NCBI GenBank assembly: GCA_025963635.1
Contig: JAOQAK010000041.1
Span: 50,290 to 114,289 of the forward strand
Reading direction: 5' to 3'
Source: Ferruginibacter sp.
GTDB lineage: Bacteria; Bacteroidota; Bacteroidia; Chitinophagales; Chitinophagaceae
Length of the DNA: 64,000 nucleotides
Part shown: positions 26,357 to 34,677 of the stretch, in pieces
Layout of the letters: every line of letters begins with the position of its first letter
Numbering within the stretch: the first letter of the stretch is position 1
Notes under the pieces: generated by a model
What the model saw: only the letters and a program-made list of their open reading frames with translations
Told to the model about the DNA's origin: nothing
The model's database searches: none
Program-made: the position numbers and the translations under genes

Positions 26357-29300
26357 ATGGCAGAGACTGTTTCACTAGTAAAAGATAACCCGCTGTTACC
26401 TGCAGAAGATTTTGCCGCCATGCGGAGAGAGGGGATTAAAAGCATTGAAAAACTCGGTAGCGACATCTGGACGGATTATAATACTTCTGATCCGGGGATC
26501 ACCATTTTGGAAGCTGTGATTTATGCAATTACAGACACAGCATATCGCATGGGTTTTGAGGTAAAGGATTTATTGGCTCCTGAAAATTTAACCGAGGATA
26601 CCTGGAAGCAGGTTTTTTATACTGCCAGGCAGATATTGCACAATAGTCCAATTACCATAACTGATTACCGCAAAATGATTGTTGATGTAAAGGGGGTGAG
26701 AAATGCATGGATCGAGCCATCAAAAGAATATGAAGTGCCCATGTGGATCGACTACAATTATTTCACAAAAAGAAAAGAGGAAGAGTGTGGCTGCATTGAA
26801 CCGGCACGTAAAACCTGTTTTGGCAGAATTGATCTCGAGGAAACCACCAAACAAAAGGTCGACAAATTTTTGGGCGATAAACTTGCTGAAACAAATGCAG
26901 CAATCGACAAAATCAATACAGATAAAACGCCTTTGCTTAATGAAAAGAAGTCGATTGAAGATAGGATCAACGCAGGGGCAGATGGCATTACACTCGAGCA
27001 GCTAAAGCAAAGGTTAAGTGAAATTGAAAAGCAACTGACTAAACTTGAAAAGAAATTAAAAAGTTTAGAGGAGGATAAAGCACTGATTACTGAAATGTCT
27101 GGCTCGGCCAATATTATTCCCTCTAAAATTATTGAACTCGAAGGGTTGTACAATGTAATGGTAGAGTATGAAGAAGATGTGCTGGAGGAAGATCGCCGCG
27201 AGAAAGTGCGGCAGCAGGTAATTCAGAAGCTTTCCGGTCATCGCAATCTATGCGAAGATTTTCTAACGATCAACGCCATTGAATACGTTGATTTTGGAAT
27301 TGGGGCCTCTATCGCCCTGGACGAATATGCCGATCCAGACACAGTACTGGCGCAAGTGTATTTTGTCATCTATAAATATTTTACCCCCTCCATACCTTTC
27401 AATACTATCCAGCAAATGTTGGAGAAGGGATACGACATTGATGAAATATTTGAGGGTCCCGCATTGCAGCATGGGTTTATAGAAACCAGTGCGATCGAAA
27501 AAACTGATCTCTTCAGGGATATCCGGCTTTCTGATATTATCAGTGAAATAGCGGATATAAAAGGCATCAAGGCAATTACCTATCTACACCTGCCTTTTGC
27601 CGGATTTATGGATGACAGTGCCAGCAAACATTTTTTTGATGAATGGGTACAATATCTCCGCGAGGAAAGTAAGGTGGCAAGAATAATACCCGCTATGTCG
27701 CAGGTAATATTTTGCAAAGAACGCGAACTGATAACTTATAACACAGGCAGTGCAAGTGACAAGCGGCCGGACCGGATGCTCAAATTTTTCCGGGATTTAA
27801 AAACCGCGGAAAGAAAGTACAAGCTCGAAGGCGTTCTACTTGACTTGCCTGTGCCAAACGGCGAAAATATGGAACTGGAAGATTATTTTCCGGTCACTTA
27901 TTCGCTGCCCATGTGCTATGGCGTTAGCAAGCGTGCAGGTTTACCCGGCGATGCCGATGAAAAGAGAAAAGTACAGGCGCTTCAGTTAAAAGGCTACCTG
28001 CTTTTTTTTGAACAATTACTTTCTGATCAATTGGTACAACTAAATCATTTACGAACACTATATACACTCGACGAGTCTGTAACACGAACCTATTTTACAA
28101 AGGCGCTGACGGGTATCGAAGGAGTAAAGAAAAATTTTGCACTCGAAGAATTGTTGATAGACTTTAACAATCACGGCAGCAATCATTTTGACCAAATATT
28201 AGCCGATTTCACCTACGTGCTAAATAATATTGTAGAAACGCCAGAACTTTTTTTAGAAAGACGTAACAAATTTCTTAATCATTTCCTAGCAAGGTTTAGT
28301 GAAGAGATGAGTGAATACGAAGCTATCAATCGCTGGCTGGTACCACAGCAAATTGAAGCAAGACTGGTGCAGGATAAAATAAACATCTTAAAAGACGGCG
28401 AGTATTACAAAATCGGCAGCAGCCGCGGTAGAGGATTTGATTATACAAAACCGTTTTTCTGGGACACCGGCAATGTTTCCGGTACGGAAAGAAGAGTAGG
28501 CCGGCTACTCGGTTTTGCAAATGTCAAACGGCGCACACTGGCTCCGGCTTTTATAATAACGGAACCGATCATGGAGCTCAACGCAAAAAAGCAACCCGAG
28601 CAGAAAAAGAATAAAAAAGGGCAACCGGTAAGCATCATCAAAATTCTTTCTCCTGAAAATAATGAGCAGGTGCTGCTCACCAGCGTGGAAGTAATTGACG
28701 GGTGTTGCACAGAACTGCTCATGAATGACATAATAGAGCATGCGGATACCCGGAAGAACTTTCAATTTCATGATGAATTGAATCACCGGGCCCGGAAAAC
28801 AGCAGGCCCGGTGGGTAATTTTTGGTTCGAATTGTATGATGGAACCGATATGAAAAGCGCCGTGCTGCTGGCAACCAGTGCACGCTTTGATAAAAGAGAA
28901 AAACGGGATATGGCATTCAAAGCATTAAGAGCCGCTATCAAAGCAATCAATGAAAACGAGGGCATGCACCTGGTAGAACACCTGCTGTTGCGGCCCAAGT
29001 TCGATGAAGTGCTGGATGAGACCAATGCCGGTATTCCTGTATCGTTCCTCAATATTTGCCTCGACAAATGTGATCTGGGCATCGGGCTCGGAGAGGGTAC
29101 ACAGGTGCCTTCCTATAGAAAAAAATTGTCCAGGATTCCGGCAGAAAAATGTTATGATAAAATGCCGTGGATACTGCAGTATTTCAGGCTGAACCCAACT
29201 ACAAAAAAATACGACCAGTCCATTTTATTTCAACAAACCTTTCCGGATAAAGACGAACCAATACCACTTAAATTCAGAAAGTATGCCGCAGTTGCGAAAC

Positions 29301-29881
29301 GTGTTCGTGACCTCCAGGAATTTGGTTCAGAGAGGATAAATTATATACTTGTTTCAAATGAGGCCAGTGATGCGTTGCAGGTAAAATATAGTTTTAAGAT
29401 CATGAACGGTGAAATTATATTAGCCCAAAGTCCCTTCGTATTTAATAAAAAAACGGGAACGGCAGAAGTACCGGATGATATTGAAAAGGAAATTGAAGCG
29501 TTGATGGAATGGTTTGGTAGTGAAATGGATTGGTATTGCGAAGCAAATTCATGCGATAACAATGAAGATGCTTATTCTTTCCGGGCAACGATTGTATTAC
29601 CCTGTTGGCCAAAGCGTTTACGCAATCCTACTTTTCGTAACCTAGTTGAAAAAACAATTTTAACTCAATCGCCTGCACACACACATATACGTGTTGCCTG
29701 GATTGGCATTCCGGAAATGGAACGTTTTGAAAAAGCTTATTATAGCTGGCTGGAAGAAATGGCCCAAAACGAGATGCCGGCTTATGAAAAAGTAAACCCG
29801 TTGGTAGAAGTGTTAAATACATTGAAGCCCTGTGGTGAATGTGAAGATGATTGCGGTGAAAATACCAATCAACAAACTTAA
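26357..29881 (+). CDS. Second giant baseplate protein (Pvc12/Afp12-like)
   Basis: A 1174-residue baseplate component. The N-terminal segment GSDIWTDYNTSDPGITILEA followed by VIYAITDTAYRMGF is the hallmark of the Pvc11/12 baseplate families. Residues about 151-246 are highly charged with heptad character (KQRLSEIEKQLTKLEKKLKS), predicting a coiled coil not typical of the core fold. Later segments include LQLKGYLLFFEQLLSDQLVQLNHL, the Pvc12 signature near residue 545, and EGMHLVEHLLLRPKF near residue 875. The C-terminus is cysteine rich (LKPCGECEDDCGEN). It follows the J-like gene by 36 bases. Confidence 0.88.
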   Translation: MAETVSLVKDNPLLPAEDFAAMRREGIKSIEKLGSDIWTDYNTSDPGITILEAVIYAITDTAYRMGFEVKDLLAPENLTEDTWKQVFYTARQILHNSPITITDYRKMIVDVKGVRNAWIEPSKEYEVPMWIDYNYFTKRKEEECGCIEPARKTCFGRIDLEETTKQKVDKFLGDKLAETNAAIDKINTDKTPLLNEKKSIEDRINAGADGITLEQLKQRLSEIEKQLTKLEKKLKSLEEDKALITEMSGSANIIPSKIIELEGLYNVMVEYEEDVLEEDRREKVRQQVIQKLSGHRNLCEDFLTINAIEYVDFGIGASIALDEYADPDTVLAQVYFVIYKYFTPSIPFNTIQQMLEKGYDIDEIFEGPALQHGFIETSAIEKTDLFRDIRLSDIISEIADIKGIKAITYLHLPFAGFMDDSASKHFFDEWVQYLREESKVARIIPAMSQVIFCKERELITYNTGSASDKRPDRMLKFFRDLKTAERKYKLEGVLLDLPVPNGENMELEDYFPVTYSLPMCYGVSKRAGLPGDADEKRKVQALQLKGYLLFFEQLLSDQLVQLNHLRTLYTLDESVTRTYFTKALTGIEGVKKNFALEELLIDFNNHGSNHFDQILADFTYVLNNIVETPELFLERRNKFLNHFLARFSEEMSEYEAINRWLVPQQIEARLVQDKINILKDGEYYKIGSSRGRGFDYTKPFFWDTGNVSGTERRVGRLLGFANVKRRTLAPAFIITEPIMELNAKKQPEQKKNKKGQPVSIIKILSPENNEQVLLTSVEVIDGCCTELLMNDIIEHADTRKNFQFHDELNHRARKTAGPVGNFWFELYDGTDMKSAVLLATSARFDKREKRDMAFKALRAAIKAINENEGMHLVEHLLLRPKFDEVLDETNAGIPVSFLNICLDKCDLGIGLGEGTQVPSYRKKLSRIPAEKCYDKMPWILQYFRLNPTTKKYDQSILFQQTFPDKDEPIPLKFRKYAAVAKRVRDLQEFGSERINYILVSNEASDALQVKYSFKIMNGEIILAQSPFVFNKKTGTAEVPDDIEKEIEALMEWFGSEMDWYCEANSCDNNEDAYSFRATIVLPCWPKRLRNPTFRNLVEKTILTQSPAHTHIRVAWIGIPEMERFEKAYYSWLEEMAQNEMPAYEKVNPLVEVLNTLKPCGECEDDCGENTNQQT

Positions 29882-29938
29882 CCGGCCAGGAAATGAATGT
29901 ATGCTGCCTGCCAGTTTGTAGCTACAATACTAAGGAAT

Positions 29939-31417
29939 ATGACTCATGTAATCAATAAACTGCGGTTTGAAGTAGAATGCCCTCATGAGGACTACGCTTT
30001 TAGCATGCGTCAGAACTTTGCCCAAACTTACCAGTTACAGATAGCAGAAATTATCGACAGGGTATGTAATAAATATGTTTCAGACAACGAATGGATACGG
30101 ATTGGTGAACTTGAAATTGATCTCGGGTTGCTAAGCCCATCCGTTTTTGATCGTGAATTTGAAAAAATATTCCTGGATGATTTTGAGAAAAAATTGCTGC
30201 AAAAATTAGGCGATTATTCGATAGGACAAAGGAAAGCTTCTGAACAGAAATCGAAGTTTGAATTATTGCAATTTTTTCTTCAAAAGGGTATGCTCCCCTG
30301 GTGGGGCGACGAAACCACTACTAACCTGGAAGAATTAACCGAAGAAGTATTTAGTCAATCCGGAGAAGAGATTAGCAGATTTTTGCATCACAAAAAAGAT
30401 GACAAATTACTCTGGCGAAGGATCGCCTTTCAATTCAGTGCAAAAATAAAACAAGAGGTGATAGAATTATTTAAGGAGTTGTCTGGGGCTGTTGCTATTT
30501 TAGAAGCAATCAAACAAAATCTTTCAGATGAAATAAAGATTTTACAAAGCGGGAATTTAGTGGTTGTGGAAAACGCTGTGAACAAGGTTAAGGAAAAGTG
30601 TGAAGGTATTATAATCGTTGATATGGTAATTGCCAATGCCCCTATTGTCTTTAATGAGGACGGTAATTTCGGCGAAATTAAAGATATTTTCCATGCTTCC
30701 ATAATGGATCCATTACGCTCCTCTTTGGTACAATATGGATCAATGAATTCTCTTTGGGAGGAAATCGTAAATGGCTTACTTCCGTCGACAATTAAATCGA
30801 ACCAGGCAATGATTCAATCTTCCGATGATACCGGTACGCCCGTGGTCGTAAATGAAAACAAAGATGTGACGGAATACGAAGCACTTTTTTCTAATAACGA
30901 CGCAGCAGAAACCGATATCGGAAAAATAATTGTGCGAAATGCAGGCATTATACTTCTTGCGCCATTTTTTAAACAATTTTTCACTACACTGGGTTTGTTG
31001 AAGGGTAATGATTGGATGAATACAGCTGCACAGGTAAAGGCTGTTTACTTATTGAAATACGTAAGTAGCGGGCCTGGCAAGCATTACGAGTACCATCTGG
31101 TACTGGAAAAACTCCTTTGTGGCATGCCTGTTTACATGCCCATACCACAAGCGCCGGAGCTTTCCAAAGAAGAAATCAATGAGGCTGATTCTTTATTGCG
31201 CTCGGTGATTGAACATTGGAAAGTTTTGAAAAATACTACTATAAATGCCCTGCGGGAATCCTTCTTAAAAAGGGACGGTATTATCACTGCCAGGGACAAC
31301 AACTGGCAACTGCAGATAGAAAGAAAAACCATGGATGTATTGCTGGGCAGTATACCATGGGGATATGCTACTATTAGTTTACCATGGAATCAATACATAA
31401 TTTTTACAGAATGGTAA
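29939..31417 (+). CDS. eCIS tape measure protein (Pvc14-like)
   Basis: The N-terminus THVINKLRFEVECPHEDYAF and the pattern WIRIGELEIDLGLLS near residue 55-70 match the contractile injection system tape measure family, which sets tube length and occupies the tube lumen. The 492-residue protein continues with helical sequence and the conserved ending region ILLAPFFKQFFTTLGLL, AVYLLKYVSSG, LEKLLCGMP and RESFLKRDGIIT, with WQLQIERKTMDVLLGSIPWG at the C-terminus. The ATG at 29939 is preceded by AAGGAAT, one of the few purine-rich sites here; the frame is open 14 codons further but without family sequence. Its end overlaps the ATPase gene. Confidence 0.88.
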   Translation: MTHVINKLRFEVECPHEDYAFSMRQNFAQTYQLQIAEIIDRVCNKYVSDNEWIRIGELEIDLGLLSPSVFDREFEKIFLDDFEKKLLQKLGDYSIGQRKASEQKSKFELLQFFLQKGMLPWWGDETTTNLEELTEEVFSQSGEEISRFLHHKKDDKLLWRRIAFQFSAKIKQEVIELFKELSGAVAILEAIKQNLSDEIKILQSGNLVVVENAVNKVKEKCEGIIIVDMVIANAPIVFNEDGNFGEIKDIFHASIMDPLRSSLVQYGSMNSLWEEIVNGLLPSTIKSNQAMIQSSDDTGTPVVVNENKDVTEYEALFSNNDAAETDIGKIIVRNAGIILLAPFFKQFFTTLGLLKGNDWMNTAAQVKAVYLLKYVSSGPGKHYEYHLVLEKLLCGMPVYMPIPQAPELSKEEINEADSLLRSVIEHWKVLKNTTINALRESFLKRDGIITARDNNWQLQIERKTMDVLLGSIPWGYATISLPWNQYIIFTEW

Positions 31418-32916
31418 ATGCATCAGATAAATTTAGTTCAGGTAGCCAGGCAGGAGCGGATAGTTCCATCAAAAGCCTGGTAGATGAAAATGCGCAAAGT
31501 CTTGTAAATGAAATAGCGTGGTTTGCAAGAGTTGTAAATGCAAGGTTAGAAGAATATTTTGGGAAAGACAATGTGGAAATCGTTATAAATAAAGATGATC
31601 ACGGGCCGGGGAAATCGCCCAACAGTAACGCGGTTATAATCGATACCGTTGTTTCAGATGTGATTCCCATTTCACCAGCCACTGAAATAATGAACCCACC
31701 CGTACTTGGCAATGATCAGTCAGTTTATGCCGGGTTTGTAAAATATTACGAGCTCAAGGCCAATGAACGGTTATTGCTTATGCTGGCGCTGATGCCTTAT
31801 TTGCAGCCACATTTACTGGACGTGTTTTTTTCTGCCAATAAAAAGCTGGGACGTGGTTACACCGAATTTGGTGGGATAAAAGGCAGCCGCCATGGAGGAT
31901 TTATTCCTACCATTGAAACCGCTTTGTTTATATTGGCGGGCAATGATCTTGGACAACGCTTTCGTTTATACAAATTATTTGAACCAGATCATGTTTTTAG
32001 TGCCCATGGCATTATAGTGCTCGATCAGGGCAATGGCGCCAATGAACCGTTTTACAGTAGTTCCATTAGCATATCAGAAGAGTATGTTGATTTCTTCACA
32101 ACAGGAAATCTTCGGCGACCACAGTTTAGTATGGAGTTTCCGGCTAAACGATTAACAACGCAAATGAACTGGAACGACCTGGTAGTGGAAGATTATACCA
32201 TGCAACAACTGGATGAACTGCGTATCTGGCTGGAACATAGTCCCAAATTATACAAGGATTGGGGGATGGCAAAAAAATTGAAGATGGGCTATAAAGCCTT
32301 GTTTCATGGTGCTCCGGGAACGGGTAAAACATTAACGGCGGCTGTACTTGGCAAGCTCTATAATTTAGATGTTTACCGAATTGACCTGTCGATGGTAATA
32401 TCAAAATACATCGGCGAAACTGAAAAAAATCTCGAAAAGGTATTTAAGAAAGCAGAAAATAAAAATTGGATATTATTCTTTGATGAAGCCGACGCATTGT
32501 TTGGAAAGCGTACGGGTATTACTGATGCACACGATAAATATGCCAACCAGGAAATAGCCTATTTATTACAGCGATTGGAAGATTATCCCGGTCTTGTAAT
32601 ACTAGCATCCAATATGCGCAATAATGTGGATGAAGCTTTTACCCGGCGTTTGCAGTCAATCATTCATTTCCAAAAACCACAGGCACGGGAACGGTTTCGC
32701 CTCTGGAACAATGGCTTTAGTACCGCCTGCAAAAAGCCACCCCAAAACGAACTGGAGACAATTGCACGGGAATATGAATTGTCAGGCGGAGCAATCATGA
32801 ATATTGTTCAGTATGCTTCGTTATTGGCCCTTAACCGGAACGACAACGAAGTAACAATCAGTGATGTATTAAAGGGGATAAAAAATGAATATAATAAAGA
32901 GGGCAAAACATTGTAA
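31411..32916 (+). CDS. AAA+ ATPase of the eCIS (Pvc15/Afp15-like)
   Basis: A 501-residue AAA+ ATPase required for assembly or cargo loading of PVC-like particles. The C-terminal AAA domain has Walker A GAPGTGKT (about residue 300), Walker B ILFFDEADALFGKR and the second region EAFTRRLQSIIHF with the arginine finger. The N-terminal 250 residues are specific to the eCIS type (ERLLLMLALMPYLQPHLLDVFF, EFGGIKGSRHGGFIPTIETALFILAG). The start is uncertain: an in-frame ATG at 31384 would add 9 residues. The chosen ATG overlaps the tape measure stop by 7 bases. Confidence 0.93.
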   Translation: MVNASDKFSSGSQAGADSSIKSLVDENAQSLVNEIAWFARVVNARLEEYFGKDNVEIVINKDDHGPGKSPNSNAVIIDTVVSDVIPISPATEIMNPPVLGNDQSVYAGFVKYYELKANERLLLMLALMPYLQPHLLDVFFSANKKLGRGYTEFGGIKGSRHGGFIPTIETALFILAGNDLGQRFRLYKLFEPDHVFSAHGIIVLDQGNGANEPFYSSSISISEEYVDFFTTGNLRRPQFSMEFPAKRLTTQMNWNDLVVEDYTMQQLDELRIWLEHSPKLYKDWGMAKKLKMGYKALFHGAPGTGKTLTAAVLGKLYNLDVYRIDLSMVISKYIGETEKNLEKVFKKAENKNWILFFDEADALFGKRTGITDAHDKYANQEIAYLLQRLEDYPGLVILASNMRNNVDEAFTRRLQSIIHFQKPQARERFRLWNNGFSTACKKPPQNELETIAREYELSGGAIMNIVQYASLLALNRNDNEVTISDVLKGIKNEYNKEGKTL

Positions 32917-32975
32917 TGCATAATCGCAAGCGACCAAAAATCGGCAGGATAAACAACAATTTTCAATAAGCACCT

Positions 32976-34673
32976 ATGCGCTCAACTAAAATAAAAACAA
33001 CGGAAAACGCAGGGCAGGACAGAATGTCTTTGGGAGTTGGCCCTAATGTTCAGTGTAGCCTGGCGATAGGTGCAGTCAACGATCCATTAGAACAGGAAGC
33101 GGATGTTATGGCCGATAAAGTGATGAGGATGCTGGTTCCGGATAATAACAACTCGTGGGGCGAAGGAAGCGACTCAATACAACGAAAATGTGCTCAATGT
33201 GAAGAAGATGATAAGGTACACCGCAAACCGTTAGCCGCATCCATTACGCGATTCACCCAGGCAAAAGGAGCAGCCGGTGGTAATGCAGGGAAAAGTATTA
33301 CCAATCAAATTAACTCAACAAGGGGCGGCGGCACCCGTATGGATAGTGCAACGAAAAGCTTCATGGAAAATAGTTTTAGCACTGACCTTTCAGACGTAAA
33401 AATTCATACCGGCGATTACGCGGCACAAATGAGCAGGGAAATGAATGCACAGGCATTTACGGTTGGGAAGGATATTTATTTTAACAGTGGCAAATACAAT
33501 CCCCACACAAACGATGGTAAACATTTACTTGCGCATGAATTAACACATACGATGCAACAGGGAAATGCGGCAGCAAGGAAGATTCAAAAAAGAGATATGC
33601 AGTTTAATCCGGCACTTATTGCCCAACAGTTGCGGGAGGCAATGGAGGGATTAGGCACCGAAGAGGCAGCCATCTACGCAGCCCTTGGTGGCAGAACAGA
33701 TGAACAGGTCGCACAAGTTGCGGATGCATATGCAACACTTACCGGTCGCCAGCTGCAGGCCGATTTGGAAGACGAACTTACACGGAGTGAATTGCTCATA
33801 CTCGCCCAATACTCACAATCGATATCAGGCAATCCTGAAGAAAGGGCAATCGCGGTAGCAGTACAGTTGAGGGATGCCATGGCAGGATGGGGCACTGATG
33901 AAAATGCAATTTATGTAGCGCTGCAGGGCAGAAGCGAAGCCGAACTTGAGTTGATTAAAGCAGCCTATTTAACACTAACCGGAAGAGAGCTGATGGATGA
34001 TTTGCGGGATGAACTCACCGACGAAGAATTGAACTTTGCAAAAGGGACAATGGGCATTGCACCCTCGCTGAATATTCAAAATACAGAATTGGGAATGCTC
34101 TCCATGGGGAATTTCGATTTCAAGTTCAACAACTGCCAGGTTGAAGTAGAAGTGAGGGTAAAGTTTCAATTTACAAGTGATATTGCGGAGCCGGACAGGA
34201 ACCTGTTTAAACCCCAGTTCATCAATGCAGTTCATAGCAAGTGGCAGCACAGCGGCTACAAATTAGTGGGTGGAATCAGTTGTCCCTGCGAAGATGTACC
34301 CATTACCGTGAACGTCATAGAAAATAATTCAGACTATCATAAAATAGTAGACGTAGAAGATAAGACCGATGGAGACAGAAGGCCAATGGTGGTGTCTGAT
34401 ATTAATGTAAACCTGCATACAACCAGCGACACTTTTATGCATGAATTTGGACATGTTCTAGGCCTTTATGACGAATACGACGGAGGGTTCTGGGAGAATA
34501 TCATGTTCTGGCACAGAAACAGGACCGATGATCCCGGATCATTAATGAATGGATTAAATCCAGACGGCACTGCAAATACGGAAGCAGCCTTAAGGCCACG
34601 CTTTTTTGAACACTACCGGCGTACTGCCAATCAAACCGCTCCCAGGAACTGTAACTACATTGTTTCTCATTGA
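32976..34673 (+). CDS. DUF4157 eCIS cargo with two annexin-like repeats and metzincin-like protease domain
   Basis: A 565-residue probable effector. Residues about 25-200 carry the eCIS-core DUF4157 region: DPLEQEADVMADKVMRM, the Cys pair in RKCAQCEEDD, and VKIHTGDYAAQMSREMNAQA with HLLAHELTH (His 187). Residues 213-358 hold two annexin-like repeats (MEGLGTEEAAIYAALGGRT, MAGWGTDENAIYVALQGRS), each with a glutamate exactly 39 residues after GxGT, the type II calcium site spacing. The C-terminal part has HEFGHVLGLYDEYD at 489-502 (HExxHxxGLxD zinc site) and LMNGLN as a possible Met-turn. Paralogous to the next two genes over its N-terminal half. Cargo role is inferred from DUF4157 and position. 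Confidence 0.9.
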   Translation: MRSTKIKTTENAGQDRMSLGVGPNVQCSLAIGAVNDPLEQEADVMADKVMRMLVPDNNNSWGEGSDSIQRKCAQCEEDDKVHRKPLAASITRFTQAKGAAGGNAGKSITNQINSTRGGGTRMDSATKSFMENSFSTDLSDVKIHTGDYAAQMSREMNAQAFTVGKDIYFNSGKYNPHTNDGKHLLAHELTHTMQQGNAAARKIQKRDMQFNPALIAQQLREAMEGLGTEEAAIYAALGGRTDEQVAQVADAYATLTGRQLQADLEDELTRSELLILAQYSQSISGNPEERAIAVAVQLRDAMAGWGTDENAIYVALQGRSEAELELIKAAYLTLTGRELMDDLRDELTDEELNFAKGTMGIAPSLNIQNTELGMLSMGNFDFKFNNCQVEVEVRVKFQFTSDIAEPDRNLFKPQFINAVHSKWQHSGYKLVGGISCPCEDVPITVNVIENNSDYHKIVDVEDKTDGDRRPMVVSDINVNLHTTSDTFMHEFGHVLGLYDEYDGGFWENIMFWHRNRTDDPGSLMNGLNPDGTANTEAALRPRFFEHYRRTANQTAPRNCNYIVSH

Positions 34674-34677
34674 TACT

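Noticed and set aside
13402..32916. Interpretation as a prophage or a classical type VI secretion system
   Set aside because: No capsid, terminase, integrase or lysis genes and no TssJLM membrane complex or TssB/C pair; DUF4255, DUF5908, the tape measure and AAA+ genes are eCIS hallmarks.
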